The position numbers were made by a program, and so were the translations under genes. DNA of 64,000 bases, taken from positions 577,978 through 641,977 of the forward strand of contig DATHXC010000004.1 in assembly GCA_035459965.1 (NCBI GenBank), in the 5' to 3' direction. Positions 17,673 to 25,002 of this stretch are shown here, one piece after another (the stretch's first letter is position 1; every line of letters starts with the position of its first letter). The notes beneath the pieces are model-generated. The model ran no database searches. It was not told the DNA's origin and saw only the letters and a program-made list of their open reading frames with translations. The stretch is from DATHXC01 sp035459965. Lineage in GTDB: Bacteria; Pseudomonadota; Gammaproteobacteria; Burkholderiales; Methylophilaceae.

Positions 17673-19595
17673 TTATTTTGGAGAGCTATGCTTATCCAGA
17701 AACTTAGTCAGATCCTTGATGGTGTCTAGCATGGCGGACTGCTTGGTTTCCATCACTGCATTAATCTGGTCACCACTTATCAACTCGTCACTTGCTGTTG
17801 TGATGTGCTTGCCAGCGTAACCCTGGATACTGACGGGCTGAGTGATCTTGACGTCCTTGTCGACATAGGTCACACGACTCCAATCAGAAATATAGGTAGA
17901 ACTGCGCTGCTGGGGCGAGAATAGATCATAACCAGTGGCGTAGTCACTAATCGGGTTGGTCACGCCAAGTAACGGCATGATGGTAGGCACGATGTCCATG
18001 TGGCTGGTCATTTCATCGCTGACTCTTGGTGCTTTGCCTGGCACCCAGATGACGAGTGGTGTGCGTACCTGCTGATCTACAAAAGTAGAGTTGTGTCCCC
18101 AGAACCCATGCTCCATAAACTCTTCACCATGATCACCCACGACAACGACGATGGTGTTGTCTAGCAGGTTTTTCTCTTGCAGATAGGTAAATATGCGTTG
18201 GAACTGGCTATCCAGATGATGTACTGCATTAATGTAGCGATTCTTGATTGGGACGATGTCGGTACGCAACTCCTTCTTGCTGAGGGTCGCATAGTTAATA
18301 TCATCACGGTAAGGCTGGCGTATGACGCTTTCGGGCGGGAAGTCATAGCGTGCATGTGGTGATTCAAAGAACATGAAAGTGAAAAACGGCTTTGTCGGGT
18401 CGCGCTTGTCGATGAAATCAAGCAGCTGACTTACATTGGTACGATCACGCTCCCAGCTTTTGCCGCCTTCTGACAATGAGTGCAATTGCGCAGGTGGAAT
18501 CTGGCTGAAAATCGTTTTATCAAACTCGGGGTACGAGAATTTTGCACTGGTGAACAGGTCCATCTGATAGCCCTGTTTTTGCAGGACATCAATCATGGCC
18601 GGGCCACGTTCTTCTCTCATGAATTGGAACCAGTAATTGCCGGGTATGCCCATGAACATCGAAAACACGCCCATACGCGTTCCGTTGCCGCCACTATAGT
18701 TGCGGGTGAAGCGATTGGCTTTTTGTGAAAACTGCCAGGTTGCAGGCATGATCTCGGCATCCAGCATGTCTGCACGCAAAGATTCTGAGGTCAGCCAGAC
18801 AATGTTGTATGGTTTTGCCGGCTGTTTAAATAAGATGGGGTTAAGCGGGTAATGCAAATGCCCTTTGATATTGAGCTTTTGGGATTTATTAGCCTGAAAT
18901 CCCAGCATCGAAAAGAAGTGCCCTGCACTGACCGGGTGGAAGAATGGCACGCTCTCGGCAAATGGTGCCAGCCTGCTCTTATTGAAAGTGTCTGCAGCGT
19001 AAATTAAATGCACAGAAATACAAATGACCAGAGCAGCGATCAAACTGTATAGGCCTGTTTTTCCTGGTAATTTTTCTAGTAAGCTGGTTCGCTTGGCAAT
19101 CCAGTAAGCGATCCATAAAAGCAGTGCCTGTAACAATAGGAATCCACCAGCAATCAGTGCGAAGCCTATATCTGACTGGCTGCTGCCTCCCAACGATTCA
19201 ATCCCGCCTGGTGTCATTAATAAGTTCAGGATGAATCCATTAATGAACATGCCGTATAGGGAAAACACTTTCGCATTGGCATAAAACAATAAAGTGCTGA
19301 AGCCGCCAACCACTACCGCTACAACATTCACAATGATGGTGACTAATCTGGCTGACTTGGTAACACGCACACTCAGCAACCAGGCAAGGTATGTGATGGC
19401 GATGGCAGGCAGCATGTAAAGTAGGCCATAACACAGCCATGTGACCGTCAGAAATAAGCCTGAGGTAATGCCATCGTTGAATGCCGTTGCAAAAGTGATG
19501 GAGTCTGCTGCGAATCCAAGCACAACAAGGTAAGTCAATAAAAAGTAATAAGCTAACTGAAGTTTTTGGGTGGATTTAAACGGGCGTGTAAGCAA
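17673..19595 (-). CDS. inner-membrane sulfatase-fold protein, YejM/LtaS-like
   Basis: This 640-aa protein has five N-terminal membrane spans (residues about 15-205) followed by a periplasmic alkaline-phosphatase/sulfatase-fold domain. NIVWLTSESLRADML starts the domain near residue 260. NGTRMGVFSMFMG places Thr at the nucleophile position, and VVVGDHGEEFMEHGFWGHNS gives the Asp-His metal site near 480. Domain order and length fit the DUF3413-sulfatase proteins such as E. coli YejM/PbgA, which senses periplasmic LPS and controls LpxC. Unlike E. coli YejM, the metal residues look largely intact, so phosphoglycerol or phosphoethanolamine transfer is possible. It lies between hrcA and nadK. Confidence 0.78.
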   Translation of the reverse strand: MLTRPFKSTQKLQLAYYFLLTYLVVLGFAADSITFATAFNDGITSGLFLTVTWLCYGLLYMLPAIAITYLAWLLSVRVTKSARLVTIIVNVVAVVVGGFSTLLFYANAKVFSLYGMFINGFILNLLMTPGGIESLGGSSQSDIGFALIAGGFLLLQALLLWIAYWIAKRTSLLEKLPGKTGLYSLIAALVICISVHLIYAADTFNKSRLAPFAESVPFFHPVSAGHFFSMLGFQANKSQKLNIKGHLHYPLNPILFKQPAKPYNIVWLTSESLRADMLDAEIMPATWQFSQKANRFTRNYSGGNGTRMGVFSMFMGIPGNYWFQFMREERGPAMIDVLQKQGYQMDLFTSAKFSYPEFDKTIFSQIPPAQLHSLSEGGKSWERDRTNVSQLLDFIDKRDPTKPFFTFMFFESPHARYDFPPESVIRQPYRDDINYATLSKKELRTDIVPIKNRYINAVHHLDSQFQRIFTYLQEKNLLDNTIVVVVGDHGEEFMEHGFWGHNSTFVDQQVRTPLVIWVPGKAPRVSDEMTSHMDIVPTIMPLLGVTNPISDYATGYDLFSPQQRSSTYISDWSRVTYVDKDVKITQPVSIQGYAGKHITTASDELISGDQINAVMETKQSAMLDTIKDLTKFLDKHSSPK

Positions 19596-19921
19596 GTGAT
19601 TTTCTCGGTAATTTTTTAATTGATTATTAATATTTAGCTTGGCAATATCGTATGCAAGTTAACTAAAAGATGGGCTTAGTAGCGCAAGCCATATGCCAAT
19701 AGACGAGGGATGTGTATGGATCCCTTCAAGTTATTGTTCTGAATTAGATTTATTTGGCTGTGGAGCAGGAGGTAAATATTGGATGCTGCAAAAATAAGTA
19801 GTTTTTATTTGATAGACATACGTTTATTGCAGGATATGGATCCATGGCCGCAGATTGGCAGGCGCTGTTTATCTGTGCGTGTTGGCTTTCTGTCTTCTAC
19901 GCCATGGTGATATATGATTTA
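19596..19921. other. divergent intergenic region, sulfatase gene / nadK
   Basis: About 325 bp separate the two divergent genes. An ATG at 19844 is in frame with nadK, but the residues it would add do not look like NadK. I see no operator, riboswitch or RNA gene here; it must hold promoters in both directions. Confidence 0.4.
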
Positions 19922-20794
19922 ATGCCAACCATGAAAACTGCATTCCAACGAGTTGCCCTGATAGGCAAATATAACAACCCTGAAATGCGGGATCAGATTC
20001 TTACCTTGGCCGAGTTTCTTCTGGAGCGCGAGGTCAGTGTTTTCGTCGAAGAAAACACGGCCCAGCATTGTGAACTTACCGATTACACCACCCTGCATAT
20101 TGACGCGATTGGCAGCAACGCCGATCTGGTTGTAGTGCTTGGAGGCGACGGCACCATGCTCTCCGCAGCGCGTGCCCTGCTTGATTCTAAAATTCCGTTG
20201 GTGGGCGTGAATCGTGGACGTTTTGGTTTTTTGACGGATGTCAGCTCAGAGAGCATGTTGGATGCGATGAACAAGATTCTGCTGGGGGAGTTCAACATCG
20301 AGCAGCGTATGTTGCTGACCGCCAGTATTGTAAGAAATGGGGCAGTAATCACTCGCGGTTCTGCGCTGAATGACGTTGTCGTCAACAAGAGCGGCATGTC
20401 ACGCTTGATAGAACTGGAGATTTACATTGATGGCCAGTTTGTACACAAACAGCGCTCAGATGGATTGATCCTGGCTACCCCTACCGGTACAACAGCCTAT
20501 TCTTTGTCGGCAGGCGGTCCGATATTGCATCCTACGCTGGATGCAATTGCCCTAGTGCCCATCTGTCCGCACACCCTGAGTAACCGGCCTATCGCCATAA
20601 ATAGTGCAAGCAAGGTAGAGATTACCCTAATCCATGGTGAAGATGCCGGCGTGCATTTTGATGGTCAGTTGCAAGTCGGCCTGGAACCGGGCGACAAAGT
20701 CATCGTGCAGCGTGCCGAAAAAACCGTATCACTGCTGCATCCGCTCGGGCATAGCCATTTTGATATGTTGCGCGAAAAACTCAACTGGGGCTAA
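19922..20794 (+). CDS. nadK: NAD kinase
   Basis: This enzyme phosphorylates NAD to NADP with ATP or polyphosphate. The diagnostic GGDGTMLSAARAL lies near residue 72, NRGRFGFLTD near 97, and the substrate-binding NDVVVNKSG and SDGLILATPTGTTAYSLSAGGPI near 150-190. From the ATG at 19922 (MPTMKTAFQRVALIGKY) the protein is 290 aa, the normal length; an ATG at 19931 is also possible, while the in-frame ATG at 19844 adds 26 unconserved residues. recN follows after 24 bp, the usual betaproteobacterial pair. Confidence 0.94.
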   Translation: MPTMKTAFQRVALIGKYNNPEMRDQILTLAEFLLEREVSVFVEENTAQHCELTDYTTLHIDAIGSNADLVVVLGGDGTMLSAARALLDSKIPLVGVNRGRFGFLTDVSSESMLDAMNKILLGEFNIEQRMLLTASIVRNGAVITRGSALNDVVVNKSGMSRLIELEIYIDGQFVHKQRSDGLILATPTGTTAYSLSAGGPILHPTLDAIALVPICPHTLSNRPIAINSASKVEITLIHGEDAGVHFDGQLQVGLEPGDKVIVQRAEKTVSLLHPLGHSHFDMLREKLNWG

Positions 20795-20818
20795 GTTCAA
20801 ATGAAGTTAGTGCTTTAA

Positions 20819-22480
20819 ATGCTGCAAACGCTTTCTATACGCGATTTTGTCATCGTCGATAAGCTTGATCTGGAGTTTAATCGTGGCTTTACCGTGCTCA
20901 CTGGCGAAACCGGCGCAGGTAAATCCATACTGGTGGATGCCCTTTCACTGGCGCTGGGTGCGCGTGGCGAAGGGGGAGTTACCCGCGCAGGCTGCGAGCG
21001 TGCTGAAATAGTAGCCAGTTTTGATATCGCTGCTTTGTCGGATTTGCGCGCATGGCTGAATGATAACGAAATTCCGCTGGATGACGCCGAGTTAATCCTG
21101 AAGCGGGTAATTTATGCCGATGGCCGCTCGCGCGCCTTTATTGGCGGTTCGCCGGCTACGGTGCAGCAATTGCGCGAGATCGGCGAGTTTTTAGTCGATA
21201 TATATAGTCAACATGCGCATCACTCACTATTGAAACAAAGTTATCAGCGACAAATCCTTGATGAGTATGCGAGCCTGGGTGAGTTGAGCCAGCAGCTTAC
21301 AGCGCAATTCCATGTCTGGCAGGAGTTACAGCGCCGTGGGTTGGAAGTGGAGCGTAATGCCTCACTGTATGCAGATGAGTTGGCCGAATTGCGTGACCAG
21401 GTACGTGAGTTGGCACAACTTGCGCCATCGGCGGACGAGTGGGAGCCGCTGCAGCAGGAGCATAGTCGCCTTGCCCATGGCGCCAGCCTGCTATCCGGCA
21501 GCGAGGAGTGTCGCGACTTGTTAAGTGAAGGTGAGCTTGCCGCGATGCGCCAGCTCATCGCCGTGCAGCATAAGCTACAAGCCTTGTCGGAATACGACAA
21601 TAGTATGCAGGAAGCTTTGGATGCGCTGGACTCTGCTGTGATCCAGCTGGAAGAGGCAGACCGTTTTCTAAATCGCTACATTCAGCGCGCTGATCTTGAT
21701 CCTGCAAGACTGGCTGAAGTTGAGGGGCGCATACAGGCAATACACGCTGCTGCCCGCAAGAACAAAGTGCGTCCTGAAGACTTGGCCGAACTACTAGTGA
21801 GCTGGCAATCGCGCATAGCCGAACTTGAGACTTTTGCTAACGATGGCGAACTTGCCAGGCAGGAAGCTACAGCCAAAACAGCTTATCTCCAGTCTGCTGA
21901 AACGCTCAGTGCAGGCCGTAAAAAAGCCGCTGCCATATTAAGCGAAAAGATTACCGTGGAAATGCAGCGGCTGGCACTGGCAGGTGGCAGCTTTGTGGTG
22001 GACTTGGTCAAGCAGGAGCCCGCAGCCACAGGCTTGGAGCAGGTAGAGTTTTTGGTCGCAGGCCACACTGGTGTCGCGCCGCGTCCGCTGGCGAAAGTGG
22101 CCTCTGGTGGGGAGCTGTCACGCATTAGCCTGGCCATTCGTGTCACAACTGCCCAGCAGGGCGTTATCCCGACCATGATTTTTGATGAGGTGGATGTGGG
22201 TATTGGTGGCGGTGTTGCAGAAATCGTTGGGCAACTACTCAAGCAACTGGGTGAACAACGTCAGGTATTAGTCATTACGCATTTGCCGCAGGTAGCTGCG
22301 CAGGGCAAACAACACCTGCGGGTCAGTAAGTCGGAAGTAGAAGGGCAGACGCTGAGCCGTATCGAAGCCTTGCCGGCCAGGGATCGGGTGGAAGAGGTGG
22401 CGCGTATGCTAGGTGGCGTTGATATTACTGAGACTACACGCAAACATGCTACTGAAATGCTGGAAAAATCTGTCGGGTAA
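20819..22480 (+). CDS. recN: DNA repair protein RecN
   Basis: This 553-aa SMC-like ATPase aids double-strand-break repair. The Walker A motif GETGAGKSILVDALSLALG starts near residue 30. Coiled-coil arms fill residues about 150-370 (rich in Glu, Gln and Arg heptads). The ABC signature VASGGELSRISLAIRV lies near 425 and Walker B MIFDEVDVGIGG near 455. The length is standard. No terminator is obvious before the AT-rich stretch that follows. Confidence 0.96.
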   Translation: MLQTLSIRDFVIVDKLDLEFNRGFTVLTGETGAGKSILVDALSLALGARGEGGVTRAGCERAEIVASFDIAALSDLRAWLNDNEIPLDDAELILKRVIYADGRSRAFIGGSPATVQQLREIGEFLVDIYSQHAHHSLLKQSYQRQILDEYASLGELSQQLTAQFHVWQELQRRGLEVERNASLYADELAELRDQVRELAQLAPSADEWEPLQQEHSRLAHGASLLSGSEECRDLLSEGELAAMRQLIAVQHKLQALSEYDNSMQEALDALDSAVIQLEEADRFLNRYIQRADLDPARLAEVEGRIQAIHAAARKNKVRPEDLAELLVSWQSRIAELETFANDGELARQEATAKTAYLQSAETLSAGRKKAAAILSEKITVEMQRLALAGGSFVVDLVKQEPAATGLEQVEFLVAGHTGVAPRPLAKVASGGELSRISLAIRVTTAQQGVIPTMIFDEVDVGIGGGVAEIVGQLLKQLGEQRQVLVITHLPQVAAQGKQHLRVSKSEVEGQTLSRIEALPARDRVEEVARMLGGVDITETTRKHATEMLEKSVG

Positions 22481-22492
22481 TTCCAGAGATAG

Positions 22493-22678
22493 CTAGCGAC
22501 GGAAAAATAGGGTAACCCCAATAGCTGCAAGCCTACTACTTTCGCCCAAGTACTTAGCATCGAAGTATTGGTAAATCATGAGGCATAGCCCGCAGATGAG
22601 CGGTGTTGTAACAATTTGCTTCTTACCGTAAATGAAATAGTCTAAGCCGATAGAGCTGAAGATAATGCCCCAGAAGAT
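22493..22678 (-). pseudogene. remnant of a small two/three-span membrane protein gene
   Basis: A minus-strand frame of about 60 codons starts right after an in-frame stop, without any ATG, GTG or TTG near the expected N-terminus. It reads ...FWGIIFSSIGLDYFIYGKK then VTTPLICGLCLMIYQYF and ends AAIGVTLFFRR. This resembles short (about 65-aa) proteins in Proteobacteria with the pattern WGI(L)FSSIGLGYFIYGKKQ...VPL.CG..LM..PYF. The missing start codon, the changed PYF and the AT-rich neighbourhood suggest a decayed gene. Use of a rare ATT start cannot be excluded. It converges with recN. Confidence 0.5.
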
Positions 22679-22904
22679 TTATATCGGGCTACTCAAGATA
22701 TTTTGTTCCTTAAGTATATTTTCGGGAGTTTTACCAACATAATATCTAAATATGTAGATTCACTCAAAGCTGATCAATTGATATTGATGCAAAGTAACCT
22801 GCTTTTTCATTTCTCATGTGACGAAAATTGTCAATAAATTTAATCTACAAAAGTAATTTATGGGAGTCTTTTACATGGATTGAAATAATTGGGCTACTAT
22901 AAAT
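22679..22904. other. AT-rich gene-free stretch
   Basis: Its base composition is clearly lower in GC than that of recN. No reading frame with recognisable protein character was found. A TATAAA-like hexamer near 22898 may be the -10 of the riboswitch transcript; I cannot match a convincing -35. Confidence 0.3.
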
Positions 22905-22998
22905 GACGGCAAACTCAGATGAAAATCGAGGACGCAAAGTCACCGGTCTAAAGAGTCCAATAATCTAATTGTGATTTCATGACAGCGGGACCGCAAAT
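22905..22998 (+). promoter_or_regulatory. candidate c-di-GMP-I (GEMM-I) riboswitch
   Basis: The sequence reproduces the conserved GEMM-I core in order. GGCAAACTC starts at 22908. A P2 hairpin CTC-A-GAT with a GAAA tetraloop closing on ATC-GAG follows. The invariant GGACGCAAAG lies at 22930-22939, then TCACCGGTCTAAAG (P3 5' side and tetraloop-receptor-like region). The 3' side is ATGACAGCGGGACCG at 22979-22993, where GTCA pairs with TGAC. In characterised GEMM-I RNAs the equivalents are GGCAAACC, GAAA, GGACGCAAAGCC and GGUAGCGGGGUUACCG. I could not assign P1 with certainty. A TTCGATT-TAGT-AATCGAA hairpin at 23007-23024 and a TTACGG/CCGTAA pairing further down may be the expression platform. 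The downstream gene starts at 23176. Confidence 0.72.
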
Positions 22999-23175
22999 CA
23001 AATCGCTTCGATTTAGTAATCGAATCCTTTGGCCTTACGGTTAGTCCAAATGACATTGACTTTATATTCTCCAAATCAATCGGGTGAGCCGTAATTGTTA
23101 CGTTAATATGCAGATAGTCTGCTTGATACGTAATTTAAACTATTTGATATAGTTATCTAGCCCGAAGGAACAGCC

Positions 23176-24309
23176 ATGGAATCGCATACCTTTTCTCTTT
23201 ATCTAAAGTTTTTGACTTACTTGTCGCTTTTGGCATTCTCTTCTATAGTTTATGCGTCACCTGAATCCCCAATATATAAGTGCTGGGAAAATGGCGGTAA
23301 AGGCAAACAGTACTATACAGACAACAAAGCGGGTCAGAATTGCGTAACGCTTCGAGTGGAGGCACAGAAAGCCGTTGTACCAAGTACTGAATTGCCAGAT
23401 GCTGTATTTTCTAGATCCAGTTTTTGGTACAAGCCACTCCCACTCGACGTGAAATTAGATCCCAACACAATTGCATTGACAAATGAGTTTATTCGTCAAA
23501 AAACTAAATATTACGATAATGTGGCTATTAATTTAAAAAGTTACGCGAGCCCAGTTTATTTTCCTGACTCTAAGGTCAAAGCCGTGAAAGTCGGGTTCAA
23601 CAACTGCCAGAAGAAAACTTGGATAGATCCTACATTCATAAATATGATCAGTAGTGTACCCATCCCTTCTTATGCCATTCCGTCCGGAGGCTCAGATGGG
23701 GAGATGACGATATATGATCGTAGGACTGATACGATTTGGGAGTTGTGGAAGGCAAGCAGAGACAGTCAAGGCAGTTGGAGTGCCTGTTGGGGTGGTAAAA
23801 TGGAAAATGCATCTTCCAATTTAGGTGTGCATCAGAAAGGATATGGAACAACAGCAACTGGACTGCCATTTCTTGGTGGGCAAATAACCGCCGAGGAGTT
23901 GTCAAAGAGCGAAATCAAACACGTGATTGGAATATCTATGGTTGAGGTTGCTCATAACAACATAGTGTCATGGCCAGCAAATCGCTCTGATGGCTTCAAT
24001 CTTAACAATATGCCTAACCGCATTGCAGAAGGTCAAAGATTTAGGCTGGATCCATCAGTAAATGTAGATAAGTTGCCCATGACCAAGGCGGGAAAGGTAA
24101 TTGCTAAAGCTGCTCAGAAATATGGATTTGTAGTTTGGGATAAGGCTGGTTCCGTTTCGATTCGTGCACAAAATTCTTCCACTTATACTACGCTTGGTAA
24201 ACCAGATCCTTATCCTGTATTATTTGAGAGCAAGCCATATTATGCTGTATTAAATGGCTTTCCTTGGGATAAGCTTCAGTTTTTACCATTACATTATGGT
24301 AAACCCTAA
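23176..24309 (+). CDS. secreted protein of unknown function under candidate c-di-GMP riboswitch
   Basis: This 377-aa protein has a signal peptide (hydrophobic KFLTYLSLLAFSSIVYA, likely cut after YAS or YA near residue 28), then a short segment with two cysteines (YKCWENGG...NCVTL) that recalls DUF4124-type N-termini. The main domain has GGSDGEMTIYDRRTDTIWEL, WSACWGGKMENASSNLG and TTATGLPFLGGQIT. It also has a WPANRSDG segment and EGQRFRLDP near the C-terminal third. I recall similar motif strings in uncharacterised secreted proteins of actinobacteria, but cannot verify this here and know no function. Codon and base composition are AT-richer than the housekeeping neighbours, and it is alone between recN and fur, which suggests acquisition. 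A strong terminator follows 12 bp after the stop. Confidence 0.7.
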   Translation: MESHTFSLYLKFLTYLSLLAFSSIVYASPESPIYKCWENGGKGKQYYTDNKAGQNCVTLRVEAQKAVVPSTELPDAVFSRSSFWYKPLPLDVKLDPNTIALTNEFIRQKTKYYDNVAINLKSYASPVYFPDSKVKAVKVGFNNCQKKTWIDPTFINMISSVPIPSYAIPSGGSDGEMTIYDRRTDTIWELWKASRDSQGSWSACWGGKMENASSNLGVHQKGYGTTATGLPFLGGQITAEELSKSEIKHVIGISMVEVAHNNIVSWPANRSDGFNLNNMPNRIAEGQRFRLDPSVNVDKLPMTKAGKVIAKAAQKYGFVVWDKAGSVSIRAQNSSTYTTLGKPDPYPVLFESKPYYAVLNGFPWDKLQFLPLHYGKP

Positions 24310-24321
24310 TATCATTCATAT

Positions 24322-24352
24322 AAAAAAACGCCCATTAATGGGCGTTTTTTTA
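24322..24352. terminator. bidirectional rho-independent terminator
   Basis: The stem AACGCCCATTAATGGGCGTT is flanked by an A run on the left and a T run on the right, so it can end both the riboswitch-controlled gene (+) and fur (-). Confidence 0.85.
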
Positions 24353-24449
24353 TTCGATTAAATCTAAATCAATTTATTTTTAGCTAGTCATTAGTTACAT
24401 AGATTTATCTAAATTTAGCAAAGTCTTTATTCAATCTAGTTTGCTTGAG

Positions 24450-24875
24450 TTAATCCTTGCGGTCGCAAGGCTGCTTGGCACAGATGCCATAAATAGTTAA
24501 TGCATGTTCCTGCATGATGAAGCCGCGCTCGGTTGCTGCGCTTTTTTGCCGCTTTTCAATTTCTTCATCATAAAATTCAGCGACTCGGCCACATTTCACA
24601 CATACGATATGGTCGTGGTGTCCGCCTTGATTCAATTCGAACACTGCCTTACCGCTTTCAAAATGATGTCTGATCAGCAGGCCAGCCTGCTCAAACTGTG
24701 TGAGTACGCGGTATACCGTGGCCAGGCCAACGTCTTCACCGGTATTGAGTAATATCTTGTAAACGTCTTCTGCAGACAAATGGCGTTGCTCGCTGTTTTC
24801 AAATAGGCTCAGTACCTTGAGTCTGGGTAAAGTAGCCTTTAGGCCGGCATTCTTTAATTCGTCGGGTTCACGCAT
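24450..24875 (-). CDS. fur: ferric uptake regulator
   Basis: This 141-aa metal-dependent repressor has an N-terminal winged helix (LKNAGLKATLPRLKVLSLFE, then SAEDVYKILL and GLATVYRVLTQFEQAGL). The metal/dimer domain has GGHHDHIVCVKCG near residue 88 and a second Cys pair near the end (GICAKQPC). The His-rich motif and length are those of Fur rather than Zur or PerR. It is divergent from bamE across 121 bp, the standard betaproteobacterial arrangement. With Fe2+ it represses iron-uptake genes; the isc locus with its own iron logic is at the other end of the window. Confidence 0.95.
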   Translation of the reverse strand: MREPDELKNAGLKATLPRLKVLSLFENSEQRHLSAEDVYKILLNTGEDVGLATVYRVLTQFEQAGLLIRHHFESGKAVFELNQGGHHDHIVCVKCGRVAEFYDEEIEKRQKSAATERGFIMQEHALTIYGICAKQPCDRKD

Positions 24876-24954
24876 GATAGATGGGTCGCTATATTAAAGG
24901 TTGATACGTCGGAGTTGCTATGTTGAGGCCGCTGTATCGACATCTGTATTGAGA

Positions 24955-25002
24955 TATTAGTGTCATGGTATATTAGCGTCATTTCTTATTAAAGTCATGA
25001 TA
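24955..25002. repeat. three tandem 16-bp repeats abutting the bamE start
   Basis: The units start at 24955, 24971 and 24987 and begin TATTAGTGTCAT, TATTAGCGTCAT and TATTAAAGTCAT, each followed by four variable bases. The array ends exactly before the ATG at 25003. It includes an upstream in-frame ATG (24997). Confidence 0.7.

Noticed and set aside
22261..22560. 99-codon minus-strand frame over the recN end
   Set aside because: It is mostly antisense to conserved recN codons. A different minus-strand frame (22493-22678) in the same place shows real protein character.
23001..23030. tRNA-like T-arm in the riboswitch downstream region
   Set aside because: The ATCGAATCC word is part of a simple TTCGATT/AATCGAA hairpin; no acceptor, D or anticodon arms fit.
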